Source: Thalassospira sp. HF15 | Lineage (GTDB): Bacteria; Pseudomonadota; Alphaproteobacteria; Rhodospirillales; Thalassospiraceae | Assembly: GCF_011806525.1 (NCBI RefSeq) | Contig: NZ_JAAVKI010000005.1 | Span: forward strand, 248,001 to 312,000 | Direction of reading: 5' to 3' | DNA: 64,000 nucleotides | Shown: piece by piece, positions 51,821 to 62,600 of the stretch | Layout of the letters: the number at the start of each line of letters is the position of its first letter | Numbering within the stretch: position 1 is the first letter of the stretch | Notes under the pieces: model-generated | Databases searched by the model: none | Told to the model about the DNA's origin: nothing | Seen by the model: the letters and a program-made list of their open reading frames with translations, nothing else | Program-made: the position numbers and the translations under genes

Positions 51821-53272
51821 CTAGCCGTTCACCAGCGCCACTCCGGTTTCATTGGCGTAGCGTTCGACATCCTCGACACTCAGTCCCGCCGCGCTATAGA
51901 GATTGATGGTTTCAAGTTCCAGATCGGTTTCGGAATCGGCAAGCGATTGCAGCGATGTGGTCAGGCTGCGCTGGGAATCCAGCACATCAAGGAAATCCGA
52001 CAGCCCCTGAACATAGCGCACGCGCGACTGTTCAAAGGCGTCACGGTGATATTGCACCGATGCGATCAGGCTGTCGCGCTGGGCAACTGCACCTACATAG
52101 CCGTAAATCGCACTTTCGACTTCCTCAATCGCATTCAAAAGCGTCTGACGATAGGTCAGAAAGGCTTGTTCTGCCTCTTCTTCGGCAACGGTGATATTCG
52201 CACGCCGTTCACCACCATCATAAAGGGTCGCATCAATCAGCGCACCGATGGCCGCCATCGCAGTCCGCACAATCGGGCCGGTACCATAACCGGTCACACC
52301 AAGGGCGAGTGATCCATCAAGGGAGAGTTCCGGATAGAGCGTCGCAGTCTCCACCCCGATCTGCGAGGTCGCAGAAATCAGCGCCAGTTCGGCCGCCCGC
52401 ACATCGGGCCGACGGCGCAGCAAATCGGCCGGGATGCCAATGGGCGGGCTGCTTTGAAATTCGGGCAGTGGCGATGGATCAAGCAGCAAGTCACGATGGG
52501 TGCCCGGTTGTGCGCCGACCAGAATGGAAATCGCATTGATTGATCGATCAATGGTGGTTTGCAGGGTCGGAACCGTCGCTTCAAGATCAGCGACCTCGGC
52601 GCGTGCACGCGACAGATCAAGCTCGGAACCAAGACCGGTTTGCAACCGCACCTCGACGATATTGCTGGTCTGGCGTTGCAGATCAAGCGAGTCCTGCAAA
52701 AGGGCCAGACGGCGCTGTGCGCCGCGCAGTTCGATATAATTTCGGATGATGTCGGCAATCATCGTGCGATAGACATCTTCGCGCAAATAAACCTGTTGCA
52801 GATAGTCGGCCTCGGCGACTTCTTCCTCGCGCGTCTGACCACCCCAGATATCGGCCGTCCAGGAAAGATCAATACCAGCCCCATAGCCAATATCGGTTAC
52901 CTGATCGCCACTGGCACGGCTGGATGTCGACCGGCTGGCCGAGCCGTCAAGCGATGCCCCGACGGTCGGACCATTGGCGCCCGCAACACCGCGCGCAGTT
53001 GCGGCGGCCGCACGGATGCGGCTTATGGCGATCTGAAGGTCGATATTATTCTCGACTCCTTCATTCATCAGACGATTTAAAACCGAGTCGGTCGTGCTTT
53101 CCCACCAACGGCCTTGTTCGGTTTGATTGGCGGCAATCACCGGGATTTCCGGGGTATAGGCGCCAACCAAATCGAAGTTCGGTGCGGTGTAATCCGGCCC
53201 CACCGATTGGCAGCCAGCCAGTGCGAGCAGAAGTGCAAGTCCCGAAATCTTGGAAATGTGAGGATTGTTCAT
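51821..53272 (-). CDS. RND efflux outer-membrane lipoprotein (NodT/OprM family)
   Basis: A 483-residue TolC-like channel. The lipobox LAGC ends at Cys21, so it is anchored in the outer membrane. Two OEP repeats are visible: LMNEGVENNIDLQIAISRIRAA in parts and LRRRPDVRAAELALISATSQIG, and SVGPDYTAP is typical of the family start. I used the ATG at 53272, directly before the signal sequence. It begins 1 bp after the RND gene stop. Confidence 0.95.
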   Translation of the reverse strand: MNNPHISKISGLALLLALAGCQSVGPDYTAPNFDLVGAYTPEIPVIAANQTEQGRWWESTTDSVLNRLMNEGVENNIDLQIAISRIRAAAATARGVAGANGPTVGASLDGSASRSTSSRASGDQVTDIGYGAGIDLSWTADIWGGQTREEEVAEADYLQQVYLREDVYRTMIADIIRNYIELRGAQRRLALLQDSLDLQRQTSNIVEVRLQTGLGSELDLSRARAEVADLEATVPTLQTTIDRSINAISILVGAQPGTHRDLLLDPSPLPEFQSSPPIGIPADLLRRRPDVRAAELALISATSQIGVETATLYPELSLDGSLALGVTGYGTGPIVRTAMAAIGALIDATLYDGGERRANITVAEEEAEQAFLTYRQTLLNAIEEVESAIYGYVGAVAQRDSLIASVQYHRDAFEQSRVRYVQGLSDFLDVLDSQRSLTTSLQSLADSETDLELETINLYSAAGLSVEDVERYANETGVALVNG

Positions 53273-53273
53273 A

Positions 53274-56200
53274 TTACTTCGCACTTCCTTGAAGACCGCC
53301 ACTTTCAGGTTCATTCGCCACATGCGATGCCGCCTCGCCGTGATCGGGAATGGCTTCTGCGGCACGCAGCTGGGATTGCAGTTTCTTGCCGCCATCGGCA
53401 CGGGCTGACACCAGCGGGGCCAGCAACAGATACAATACCGGAGTCAGAAACAGGGTATAAACCGTGGCGATACCAAGACCGCCAAACACCACCCAGCCAA
53501 TGGCCGCGCGTGCCTCGGCCCCGGCACCGGTGCCAAGAACAAGCGGCAAGCCGCCAAGCACCGTCGAGATCATGGTCATCATGATCGGGCGCAAACGAAC
53601 CATGGCCGCATCATGCACGGCTTCGCGCACGGACTTTCCGGCATCGCGAAGCTGATCGGCAAATTCAACAACCAGAATCCCGTTCTTGGCCATCAGACCT
53701 ACCAACATCACAAGCCCGATCTGGCTATAGATATTGATCGAGGTGCCGCTAAGGGCCAGCGCATAGATGGCCGCAGCCAGACCAAAGGGCACAGTCAAAA
53801 CCACCACCAGGGCGGAGGTAAAGCTTTCGAACTGGGCGGCCAGAACCAGCAACACAACGAGCACAGCAATCAGGAAAGTGATCTGCACATCATTGGCGGT
53901 TTCACCCAGTGCGGCGGCATTACCAAGGAACAGAATGCCGACACCGGGAGGCAATAACTGGTCGCCTACGGCGTTCACATCTGCCACCGCCTCAGCCAAT
54001 GTATAGCCCGGCGTCAGATTGGCCGAAATGGTCACCGCGCGTTGCTGCCCTTCGCGTTCAAGTTCGGAGGCGACGGCTTCCTCGGTCAAGGTGATCACCG
54101 AAGACAGCGGCAGGATGCGGCCATTGGTGCCGGTGACAAACAGGTTTTCAAGATCAGACGGATCATTGATGCTGCCAAGCGTGCTGCGCAACTTGATCGG
54201 CACGTTCTGGTCATCGACGTTGATTTCTGTGACTTCATAGCCCTCGATCATGGCACGCAAGGTGGTATCGAGTTCCTCAATCGGGATGCCGAGATCAAAG
54301 GCACGTTTGCGATCAATATTGACCAGAAGCTGTGGCTGGGTGGTCTGATAGGAGACCCGAAGACCGGTGAGCCCGGGATAGTTTGCCTCGATCTCTTGCT
54401 GCATGGCGCGGGCATTTTCGGCCAGCGTGCGATAGCTTGTCCCGGTCAGGGCGAATTCAAGTCCTTCGCCGGTGCCACCGCGCAAACCAAGACTATTGGG
54501 TTTCCAGACATAGGCCTGCACACCGGGAATCGCATTCAGGTCACCCCGGATCGATGCGGTAATTTCCTGTTGGGTTCGCGTGCGTTCTTCCCACGGTTTC
54601 AGCGGCGCGATCACAAGGGCCCGGTTCGGATCCCACAGGCCAACGATGGTGTAGACGTTATAGGCGTCTCCCGCCTCGACCACCGGACGCAGGATGTTTT
54701 CAACTGTTTCGACCTGACGGTCCATATAGTCGATCCCGACACCATCCGGCCCACGCATGGAAACCAGAATACGTCCGCGATCCTCATCGGGCAGCAATTC
54801 CTGCGTGACGCTGGTGTAGACACCAAAGGCAAGCCCGCCCGAAACGATACAGATCATCAGGGTGATGACCGGGCTGCCAAGCGCTGCTTCAAGAATGCGG
54901 CGATACACACCTGCACAGAAGAAACCGAAACGCTCCAACATGTTGGGGGCATCATCGGTTTTGCCGTCATGCGGATCGATATGCTTAAGGCGCGAGGCCA
55001 GCATCGGACACAGTGACAGCGCAATAAAGGAAGAAACCGCCACCGCAAAGGCCAGCACAAAACCGAATTCGCGGAAAAGACGCCCGGCTGTACTGGGCAA
55101 AAACGAAATCGGCACGAAAACCGAAATCAGCGTGAGGGTTGTTGCCACCACCGCAAAGAAGACCTGTCGCGATCCCAACACGGCCGCGGCCATGGCCCCG
55201 AGCCCCTGATGACGGCGGCGCTGGATGTTTTCCAGAACGACAATCGCGTCATCGACAATCATGCCGGTCGCCAGAACAAGCGCCAGAAGGGTCAGGATGT
55301 TGATCGAAAAGCCCATCGCCCAGATAGCGGCGACCGTGCCGATCAGGGCAATCGGGATGGTGATGGTCGGGATCAGGGTTGCGGTAAAGGAGCGCAGGAA
55401 CAGATAAAGCACCGCGATCACGATCGCCACGGCGAGAGTGAGGCTAAAGATCACCTCCCACAGCGCGCCTTCGATAAAGACCGCATCATCGGAGTTCACG
55501 AAGACATCAAGGTCGTCATATTGCTCATTCAAACGATCGACGACGTCGCGTACACCGTTGGAAATGGCGATGGTGTTTGATTGTGCCTGACGGGTGATGG
55601 AAAGCCCGATCACGGTGCGGCCATTCAGCCGCACATAGGACGATGCATCGTCAGGGCCGTAATAGATATCGGCAACATCACCCAAAAGCACGCTGTCGCG
55701 CACCAGCATCTGATTGAGCTTGTCGACTTCCCAGACCGACGCATCCGCCCGGACAAACAGTTTCTGATCCGATGATTCAAAGCTACCGGCCGGAATATCA
55801 AACTGTGCGGTGCGCAAAAGATCGGCCACATCCTGAACCGACAGGCCATAGCTTGCCATACGCAGCGGATCAACGCGGACATGCAGTACACGTTCGCGAT
55901 CACCGTTTACACCGACCTCTGCCACGCCGGGCACAGACAGCAAGGACGGGCTGATCTGGTCTTCGACAATGTTTGCGAGTTCTTCTTCGGTCAGGCTATT
56001 GCTGACGACTGCAATGCGCATGATGGCGCTGGCGTCGGCGTCGGCCTTGACCACGCGAATGTTTTCGACCCCGTCAGGCAGGCTGCGTTCGGCCCGGCTG
56101 ATCGCTTCGCGGATGTCGCTGGCAGCATCGTTGATTTCGACATCGGGGTAAAATTCGATGCGAATGCGGGCATTGGCTTCTTCGCTTTGCGAACTGATTT

Positions 56201-56465
56201 CCTTGATGCCACTGACGCGCGATGCCGCACTTTCGATAATGCCGGTCACTTCGGAATCGACCGTTTCGGGTGATGCCCCGTCATAGTCCGCCGTTACGGT
56301 AATGGTCGGGCGGTCCACATTGGGCAGTTCGCGAATTTCCACACCCAGCATCGCGGCCAACCCGGCGAGGATGATCAGCATGGCGACCACACTGATCAGA
56401 ACAGGGCGCCGGATACTAAGGGATGCAAGATCCTTTTGGTCGTGATTATCGGAACCTGTCGTCAT
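53274..56465 (-). CDS. RND efflux transporter permease
   Basis: A 1063-residue inner-membrane pump of the HAE-type RND family. First helix at about residues 22-40; the proton-relay pair Asp405-Asp406 is in GMIVDDAIVVLEN, and the second half has GLAAAIYALALSGTSINIYSQIG in parts and MVGLMAKNGILVVEFADQLRD. Two large periplasmic loops follow helices 1 and 7. It probably exports drugs or other toxic organic compounds. It lies between adapter and outer-membrane channel genes with 1-2 bp spacing. Confidence 0.96.
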   Translation of the reverse strand: MTTGSDNHDQKDLASLSIRRPVLISVVAMLIILAGLAAMLGVEIRELPNVDRPTITVTADYDGASPETVDSEVTGIIESAASRVSGIKEISSQSEEANARIRIEFYPDVEINDAASDIREAISRAERSLPDGVENIRVVKADADASAIMRIAVVSNSLTEEELANIVEDQISPSLLSVPGVAEVGVNGDRERVLHVRVDPLRMASYGLSVQDVADLLRTAQFDIPAGSFESSDQKLFVRADASVWEVDKLNQMLVRDSVLLGDVADIYYGPDDASSYVRLNGRTVIGLSITRQAQSNTIAISNGVRDVVDRLNEQYDDLDVFVNSDDAVFIEGALWEVIFSLTLAVAIVIAVLYLFLRSFTATLIPTITIPIALIGTVAAIWAMGFSINILTLLALVLATGMIVDDAIVVLENIQRRRHQGLGAMAAAVLGSRQVFFAVVATTLTLISVFVPISFLPSTAGRLFREFGFVLAFAVAVSSFIALSLCPMLASRLKHIDPHDGKTDDAPNMLERFGFFCAGVYRRILEAALGSPVITLMICIVSGGLAFGVYTSVTQELLPDEDRGRILVSMRGPDGVGIDYMDRQVETVENILRPVVEAGDAYNVYTIVGLWDPNRALVIAPLKPWEERTRTQQEITASIRGDLNAIPGVQAYVWKPNSLGLRGGTGEGLEFALTGTSYRTLAENARAMQQEIEANYPGLTGLRVSYQTTQPQLLVNIDRKRAFDLGIPIEELDTTLRAMIEGYEVTEINVDDQNVPIKLRSTLGSINDPSDLENLFVTGTNGRILPLSSVITLTEEAVASELEREGQQRAVTISANLTPGYTLAEAVADVNAVGDQLLPPGVGILFLGNAAALGETANDVQITFLIAVLVVLLVLAAQFESFTSALVVVLTVPFGLAAAIYALALSGTSINIYSQIGLVMLVGLMAKNGILVVEFADQLRDAGKSVREAVHDAAMVRLRPIMMTMISTVLGGLPLVLGTGAGAEARAAIGWVVFGGLGIATVYTLFLTPVLYLLLAPLVSARADGGKKLQSQLRAAEAIPDHGEAASHVANEPESGGLQGSAK

Positions 56466-56467
56466 GA

Positions 56468-57622
56468 TCAGGACCCCTCGCCAGCGCCTTCGCGGGTGGC
56501 GACACCACCAGTGCCGGATGGATTGGTATCACCGCGAATGGTTGCCGATACCGTCCGACCGGGACGCAGACGCAAGACACCTTCAACCACGACCAGATCG
56601 CCCTCGGAAATCCCGCCATCAAGCAGGATGCGGCCATTGGTGCGTTTCACAACCCGGACCGGAACACGCGAGACCTTGTCTTCGTCGTCAATACGCCAGA
56701 CATAGGTGCCTTCATCGCCCCACAGGACCGAGATTTCAGCAACTGCGGGATATTGTTTGCCTTCGATATCGACATAAACCGCAAAGGACATCCCGGCCAG
56801 CAATCGACCATTGGGGTTGGGCACACGGGCACGCACGGCAAAGGTGCGGCTTTCAGGGTCAATGCGGCTACCGATGGATTCAACCACACCTGTGAATTCT
56901 TCGCCCGGCAGGCTCCAGGTTTCGACCCTGACTGACTGGCCGGGACGGACATTGTCAAACCGGGTTTCGGCGACTTCGAAGTCGACCAGAATGCTTTCGA
57001 TATTATCCAGGGTGACGATGGCAGTGGAGCTGTCCACGCGGTCGCCTGATTCAACCTGCGGAATGCCAACAATGCCATCAAAGGGTGCCAGAATGGTGCG
57101 ATCAGCCAGATTGACCTCGGCCTGATCAAGGGCAATGCGGGCCTCTGCCAAAGTGGTGCGAGCACTGTCGACTTCGCTTTCGGCAACAGCCCCTAGCGGT
57201 CGGGCCTTTTCATAGCGCGCAAGAAGCTGTTCGGCATCACGGGCCTGAACGGCGGCGAGATCTCGGGCAAGGCGTTCGCGCTCGGAATCCAGAATGACAA
57301 GAACCTGACCTTTGGTCACCTTGTCGCCAGCCCGAACCAGCACATCGGCAACTTCACCCGACACCGCCGGATAGATCGAAACGCCAAGGGCTGATTTGCC
57401 TGTGCCGACAGCTTCGACAACGGTTTTTTCATCCATCAGGCTGGCATATTCGGCGATCACAGGAAGACTGCGCTCCCCGCCGCCACGCTGTTGCGCGTTC
57501 GCAGGTTGCGCATCGGGCGCAATCAACGCCGCGATATCGTCTTTGGCAAAGATATAGGCAGAGGCCGCAACTGCAATCAGTGCAACACCTGCGATCAGAA
57601 GCGTTGATTTACGCGCCATCAC
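56468..57622 (-). CDS. RND efflux periplasmic adapter (membrane fusion protein)
   Basis: A 384-residue adapter. An N-terminal membrane anchor (about residues 6-26) precedes the lipoyl-like halves (VSGEVADVLVRAGDKVTKGQ and DGIVGIPQVESGDRVD), a coiled coil between them, and a beta-barrel with LLAGMSFAVYVDIEG. It bridges the pump and the outer-membrane channel. The start at 57622 is MMARKS, and the second ATG is also possible. First gene of the efflux operon. Confidence 0.95.
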   Translation of the reverse strand: MMARKSTLLIAGVALIAVAASAYIFAKDDIAALIAPDAQPANAQQRGGGERSLPVIAEYASLMDEKTVVEAVGTGKSALGVSIYPAVSGEVADVLVRAGDKVTKGQVLVILDSERERLARDLAAVQARDAEQLLARYEKARPLGAVAESEVDSARTTLAEARIALDQAEVNLADRTILAPFDGIVGIPQVESGDRVDSSTAIVTLDNIESILVDFEVAETRFDNVRPGQSVRVETWSLPGEEFTGVVESIGSRIDPESRTFAVRARVPNPNGRLLAGMSFAVYVDIEGKQYPAVAEISVLWGDEGTYVWRIDDEDKVSRVPVRVVKRTNGRILLDGGISEGDLVVVEGVLRLRPGRTVSATIRGDTNPSGTGGVATREGAGEGS

Positions 57623-57945
57623 ATTGATACTTCCAAGTCGGGCTGACCAAACAACCTTGTTCCCGTTCCGGAAAAGTGCCGATAATTCAATTCAGTACAG
57701 ATCGTCAGCCCAATTCTGTGAGCGAGATACCGTTACACCGAACGATATTGCAACCTGCCGGTCGGAACCACACAAAAAGTGTATCAGAAACGTCGCAGTT
57801 TGTATCTTAACTGCAGACAATCTCTGCGTTTTTCAGACCGGTTTGGCCAAAGACATCTGGCCTGCACACCCTCTATACGGTGTGCAGGCCCGTGTCGTTC
57901 AACTTTGAATTACAGCAATCAGATCGCCTGCCTCCCAAAGGACAA
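57623..57945. promoter_or_regulatory. Gene-free region between the efflux operon and the chemoreceptor gene
   Basis: About 320 bp with no gene. It should contain the efflux promoter (minus strand) and the 3' end of the chemoreceptor message. A perfect hairpin GGCCTGCACACC (57859-57870) / GGTGTGCAGGCC (57879-57890) lies near the chemoreceptor end; it has no T-run. Confidence 0.55.
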
Positions 57946-60057
57946 TCAGGCGGCACCGCGCTGTCGCTCTTGCGGGAAGGCCACCAGATTGTCGTCATTC
58001 CAATTGATGGCATCTTCGATATTGGCTTCATCGGCATCGGCGTCTTCATTGCTTGCGGCAGATGCCACCGCGCGATCAAGGGATGCTGTGAGTTCGGTCA
58101 CATTGCGATCGACCTCGTCGGCACGACGGTTAAGATCAAGACTGAGCTTGCGGGTGCCTTCGATGTCTTCGGATACGGCACCGATAGCGGTGGCAACATT
58201 GCGCACGGCATCACCGGCAAGCGCAATCGCGCCTGTAATTTCCTCGGTCTCGCGGCGTTGATGTTCAACATCGCCGGCGACCTCTTCGGAAATCGACATC
58301 ATGGATTGTACGGTGACCCCGACATCTTCCATCGACGTTACACAGCGATCCGTCACCGACCCCATCGCATTGACATGTTCGGTGATTTGTTCAGTTGCGC
58401 GTTCGGTTTGGCTGGCAAGGTTTTTGACCTCGGCCGCGACCACAGCAAAGCCCTTGCCGGCATCCCCGGCACGGGCGGCCTCAATCGTGGCATTGAGTGC
58501 CAGCATATTGGTCTGCCCGGCAATGCCGCGGATCAGATCGACAATCTGTTCGATGCTGCTTGCTACTTCGCGCAGGTCATCAACAGCCTTGGCCGATTCT
58601 TGTGTCGAGCCGACGGCAGTCTGAGCAATTTCACGTTGATGTTCGACCCGGTTGGCAATCGAGCCGATGGCTTCGCGCAGACGGTTGGCGGCATCGCCAA
58701 TGGCATTGGAATGTGACTGGCTATCCTGTGCAGCACTGGTTGCCATTTCAGTCTGTCCGGTGACGCGTTCGGCGGCCGCGGCGACTTCGACCACGGCTTC
58801 GCGCATGCGGGTCACCTGATGATTGACCGATTTGACAAGGCCGGTGGTCTCGCCTTCGATGGTTTCGGCCATGGCACCGAGCGAGGCACGGCGTTTTTCT
58901 TCCTCAAGGCGCTGAAGCGTGATGCGTTCTTCGGCCATTTTTTCGATCTTGAGCGCATTTTCGCGGAAGATCGCCACCGTCCGTGACATGGCGCCGAATT
59001 CGTCACGGCGTTTAATGTCGACAAGCGCAATATCAGTATCGTTCTCGCTTAGTCGGGTCATGTCACCATTCACCCGTTTAAGCGGGCGCAGGATGCTCAT
59101 GGCAATTCCAAGTGCCAGCGCAACCGCAATCAGAACGCCAATGGCAGCAACCACAATGTTGGTCAGGGCCGAGTTTTCTGACTGGCTGTGGGCGGCCTCG
59201 ACAAGGGCTGTCTGATTGGCCATGGCCTCAGCCCGGATATTCTGGGTGATGGTTTGCACTTCACGCACGGCGGATTTGAAATCATCCATCGATTGACGGA
59301 ACCCACCGATGGAGCCTTCAAGCTGATTGGCCCCCTGTTTGAGCAGGTCGTTATCGCGCAGCGCATAGGAAAACAGCTTTTTGTCGCTGCGCTTTAAACC
59401 GTCAAATGATGATTTGATTTCTTCCTGCAGATCGGTCAGCGCCGAGGTTCCTGCCCGCGCGGCGTCAAGGGATTCCGAGGTGCGCAAGATCGGGTATTGC
59501 AGGGAGTTGACGATAGCAGCGAGATTGGCGCTACCGAGTTTGTCGGCATATTTTTCGGCAATGGCCGGATCACGCTTGTTGATGAACTCTTCGAGTTTGG
59601 CGGCCGACTTGCCGAGTTGGTTGGCACCAAGCAACATGGTTTCCGACGCCGCAGAAAGGTTTTCCGCGCGCAGCACCAATGGCTCAAGGGTTGCGATATA
59701 ATCGGCACTCAGACTTTCAAGCGCATTGGCGCGATCCGTATTGCCGTTTTCACGCAGTTTGGCCACCAGGGTCGCACCGCTTTGTTCCGCCATTTCGCGG
59801 ATGGTGGTGATCCCGTCGCGATCAAGCGGATCAACCGTCTGGGCAAACAGCAGCACCTGATTGGACAGCCGTTCAAGGTTCAGTGCGTATTCATTGGCAA
59901 GTCCGACCAGCCCGGTGCTTTTGGCAATGCGGTCCGCCTGGGCACCGAAACCAAGCAAGTAGGTTGATGAAAGTGCCGACAGACCGACCAGCAGAACAAC
60001 CAGAACAAAGAAACCGGCAAAGATGCGCGATCCGATACGAATTCGATCAAGAAACAT
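57946..60057 (-). CDS. Methyl-accepting chemotaxis protein
   Basis: A 703-residue membrane chemoreceptor. Helix 1 at about residues 10-36, a long helical periplasmic sensor (about 270 residues, HBM or four-helix type), helix 2 at about 300-323, a HAMP domain ([20 protein letters not shown]), and the signalling domain with the conserved tip [20 protein letters not shown]. There is no C-terminal CheR pentapeptide. Start chosen at 60057 ([12 protein letters not shown]); the longer frame would add unlikely residues. Ligand unknown. Confidence 0.95.
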   Translation of the reverse strand: MFLDRIRIGSRIFAGFFVLVVLLVGLSALSSTYLLGFGAQADRIAKSTGLVGLANEYALNLERLSNQVLLFAQTVDPLDRDGITTIREMAEQSGATLVAKLRENGNTDRANALESLSADYIATLEPLVLRAENLSAASETMLLGANQLGKSAAKLEEFINKRDPAIAEKYADKLGSANLAAIVNSLQYPILRTSESLDAARAGTSALTDLQEEIKSSFDGLKRSDKKLFSYALRDNDLLKQGANQLEGSIGGFRQSMDDFKSAVREVQTITQNIRAEAMANQTALVEAAHSQSENSALTNIVVAAIGVLIAVALALGIAMSILRPLKRVNGDMTRLSENDTDIALVDIKRRDEFGAMSRTVAIFRENALKIEKMAEERITLQRLEEEKRRASLGAMAETIEGETTGLVKSVNHQVTRMREAVVEVAAAAERVTGQTEMATSAAQDSQSHSNAIGDAANRLREAIGSIANRVEHQREIAQTAVGSTQESAKAVDDLREVASSIEQIVDLIRGIAGQTNMLALNATIEAARAGDAGKGFAVVAAEVKNLASQTERATEQITEHVNAMGSVTDRCVTSMEDVGVTVQSMMSISEEVAGDVEHQRRETEEITGAIALAGDAVRNVATAIGAVSEDIEGTRKLSLDLNRRADEVDRNVTELTASLDRAVASAASNEDADADEANIEDAINWNDDNLVAFPQERQRGAA

Positions 60058-60429
60058 GGGACATCCAAACAGTAAAAAGACGTTTGGCGTGATCCATACA
60101 TCTGCGCAGACCCGCATATTGTAACAGTTGGATGAAATCCGCATTCATCCATCAAACTGGGTGCGCAACATCCATTTGCGCAGCGCAAAACAACAAAACC
60201 GGCTGCGAAAAATGTTCACTTGAACATGGCCTTATACAATTGGACGAGGGTCATTATCCGTTTCGGAATGCGTCAAAGAGGCAGTTTTTCCAAAGGAAAC
60301 CCGCGACTCGATAAATTACCGCGACGGATACCAAGCCTTGGCGACGCTGTTTTGAATGATGCAAATTAAAATGTCGCCATGACAATATTGTACAAGCTGT
60401 CGGGGAACGAGGGCGCTATACTGGGCCGT
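60058..60429. promoter_or_regulatory. Divergent gene-free region with a strong palindrome
   Basis: About 370 bp between the chemoreceptor and AraC genes. TTTGCGC-A-GCGCAAA (60175-60189) is a perfect 7-bp inverted repeat around one base, and may be an operator for the chemoreceptor gene, whose start is about 118 bp away. Otherwise AT-rich and without recognisable features. Confidence 0.5.
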
Positions 60430-61332
60430 ATGAATGCTTCGCGACATAGCACTGCGTCAGCGCGTCGCCCGGTGTCATCCCGACCGGCGTCCCGGCGCCC
60501 CCGCGAGATTGCCCGTCATTGGCGGGCAGCCGACGGCATTGATATGTTCGAAGCCGATTACAAGAATTTCTCTTTCCCCAAGCACAGCCACGACTACTAC
60601 GCCTTTGGCACTGTCCTGAACGGGGCGGAGCAGTTCACGACCCGCGGAACCAATTATGTCGCCGCGCGCGGACAGCTTTTGATGATGAACCCGATGCAGG
60701 TTCATGATGGCAGCCCGGCCTCCGATGACGGGTATCAGTACCAGATCATGTTCATCGACCCGAAAGTGTTTGGTGATCTGGTGGCCGAGATGTCACCGAA
60801 AAATACCGGCCTGCCCTTTTTCGGCAGTTGTGTGGTCAATGACCCGGAACTGCATCTGCAACTGCAAAATCTGCATCGCCTGTTTCGTCCGAATGAAGAT
60901 GGCAGCGCCTCACTGTTGGAGCGTGACAGCCAGCTTCTTTACAGTGCGGCGCGCTTTGCGCTGCGTCATGCCGATGCCCCGCCATATTTCTATCAGCCAG
61001 GGGCCGAGGACAAACGCGTCAAAACCGTGATTGATTATATGGCCGCCCATCTGGATGCGAATATATCGCTCGATGATCTGGCGGTTCTCACCGGGATCAG
61101 CCGGTTTCATTTGCTGCGCGTCTTTCGCGCCGCGACCGGTCTGCCACCGCATACCTATTTCAATCATATGCGGTTGCGCCGGGCAAAGCGCCTGCTGTTT
61201 GACGGCGAAAGCATTGCCGATGCTGCTGCAGCAACCGGCTTTGCCGATCAAAGTCATCTGAACCGGCATTTCAAGGCCATGTGGGGGGTTAGTCCCGGTG
61301 CCTTCATCGCCGGTCTTGATCGCAAGCCCTGA
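60430..61332 (+). CDS. AraC-family transcriptional regulator
   Basis: A 300-residue regulator. The N-terminal cupin-type AraC_binding domain includes FSFPKHSHDYYAFGTVLNGA and the metal- or ligand-binding part NPMQVHDGSPA. The C-terminal double helix-turn-helix has ISLDDLAVLTGISRFHLLRVF and the second helix region AAAATGFADQSHLNRHFK. The start is uncertain: ATG codons at 60379 and 60430 are both possible. Its target may be a nearby metabolic gene, but no operator is evident. Confidence 0.9.
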   Translation: MNASRHSTASARRPVSSRPASRRPREIARHWRAADGIDMFEADYKNFSFPKHSHDYYAFGTVLNGAEQFTTRGTNYVAARGQLLMMNPMQVHDGSPASDDGYQYQIMFIDPKVFGDLVAEMSPKNTGLPFFGSCVVNDPELHLQLQNLHRLFRPNEDGSASLLERDSQLLYSAARFALRHADAPPYFYQPGAEDKRVKTVIDYMAAHLDANISLDDLAVLTGISRFHLLRVFRAATGLPPHTYFNHMRLRRAKRLLFDGESIADAAAATGFADQSHLNRHFKAMWGVSPGAFIAGLDRKP

Positions 61333-61387
61333 GGCAAGCTACCTGCCCGCGTTTTGATGCACACAGGCAGGCAATCTCCAGATCTGT

Positions 61388-62443
61388 TTAAGCGGCCGCT
61401 TCGCGATTTTTCATCGCCTCAACCACCAGGCAGAGTTCTTCGAACAGAACCTGTGCCGCGACATGGGCGGTATTGGTGGTGGCATCATATTGCGGGGCCA
61501 CTTCAACCGTATCCGCCCCGACAAAATCAAGCCCCTTCAGCCCGCGCAGGATTGCCAATGCCTCGCGCGAGGTCAGGCCACCGACTTCCGGCGTGCCGGT
61601 GCCCGGTGCGAAGGAAGGATCAAGGCAATCAACATCAAAGGACAGATAAACCGGACCATCACCAACCACTTCGCGGGCCTTGGCGATCACGGCATCGACA
61701 CCCATTTTCGGAACTTCTTCGGCATGGATGACGGTCATGCCGCTGTCGTAGGAGAACTCCCAGACATATTCCGACGGGCCACGAATGCCGATCTGAATGG
61801 TGCGTTCGGGATCAAGGACGCCATCCATCACCGCCTCGCGGAACGGACCGCCATGATGGAAGCGCGATCCGTCATAGGCACCACAGGTATCGCAATGGGC
61901 ATCGAGATGGATCATGCCAACCGGGCGGTCCTTGCCGATGGCTTTGAGGATCGAATAACTGATCGAATGATCGCCGCCCACCGCAATCGGAATGACACCG
62001 GCGCCAACAATCTTTTTGAAATAGGCTTCGATATCCTCGTGGCAGCTTTCCAGCGAATAGCGGCTTCGGAACGGGACATCGCCAATATCGGCAATGCGTG
62101 CCATGGCACCCGGCACCATGCGCAGCACATGTTCATACGGACCGATGCGCTCAATATTGCGCACGGCCCGCGGGCCCAAACGCGCACCGGCGCGGTTGCT
62201 CACCCCAAGATCCATGGGCACCCCGACAAGGCCGATATCAAGACCTGCGAAATTATCGCGCTCGGCATCGGCGGCAAACGGCGCATCAAGGAATGTCGGG
62301 ACCCCGGCAAACGGCCATTTGCGCCCGCCACTTTCCGAAAACTGCGATGCGGCCACTTCGCGGAAATGCGGATCAAAGATGTCTGCGCCTTTGGCATCGC
62401 CGTATTTTTCACGCAGTTTGGCAAGCTTGTCGTCTGTGAACAT
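61388..62443 (-). CDS. speB: Agmatinase-family ureohydrolase
   Basis: A 351-residue dinuclear Mn (or Ni) hydrolase of the arginase family. Metal ligands are His159 in GGDHS, Asp181, His183 and Asp185 in LDAHCDTC, and Asp270 and Asp272 in SFDVDCLDP. The family splits guanidino compounds to urea plus an amine. Agmatinase is the default name; guanidinobutyrase, guanidinopropionase or related activities are equally possible, and the N-terminal 60 residues are longer than in E. coli SpeB. It is divergent from a LysR-type gene, its likely regulator. Confidence 0.85.
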   Translation of the reverse strand: MFTDDKLAKLREKYGDAKGADIFDPHFREVAASQFSESGGRKWPFAGVPTFLDAPFAADAERDNFAGLDIGLVGVPMDLGVSNRAGARLGPRAVRNIERIGPYEHVLRMVPGAMARIADIGDVPFRSRYSLESCHEDIEAYFKKIVGAGVIPIAVGGDHSISYSILKAIGKDRPVGMIHLDAHCDTCGAYDGSRFHHGGPFREAVMDGVLDPERTIQIGIRGPSEYVWEFSYDSGMTVIHAEEVPKMGVDAVIAKAREVVGDGPVYLSFDVDCLDPSFAPGTGTPEVGGLTSREALAILRGLKGLDFVGADTVEVAPQYDATTNTAHVAAQVLFEELCLVVEAMKNREAAA

Positions 62444-62600
62444 GGGACCTCCTGAAACATTCGCACCACGTGGGACGCGTGGCCGAATTCCTGTAATGTG
62501 CCGATCAGATCAAATTGCGTAGCCCGGAAAAATCACGTATTGCTGAACTTTACTTTGGTAATTATCGAAGTAAGGACCTTTTACGCACGGAACCCGCCTG

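Noticed and set aside
57624-57908. A 94-codon open frame between the efflux and chemoreceptor genes
   Set aside because: No ribosome binding site or recognisable motif, and it crosses a perfect hairpin; more likely untranslated.
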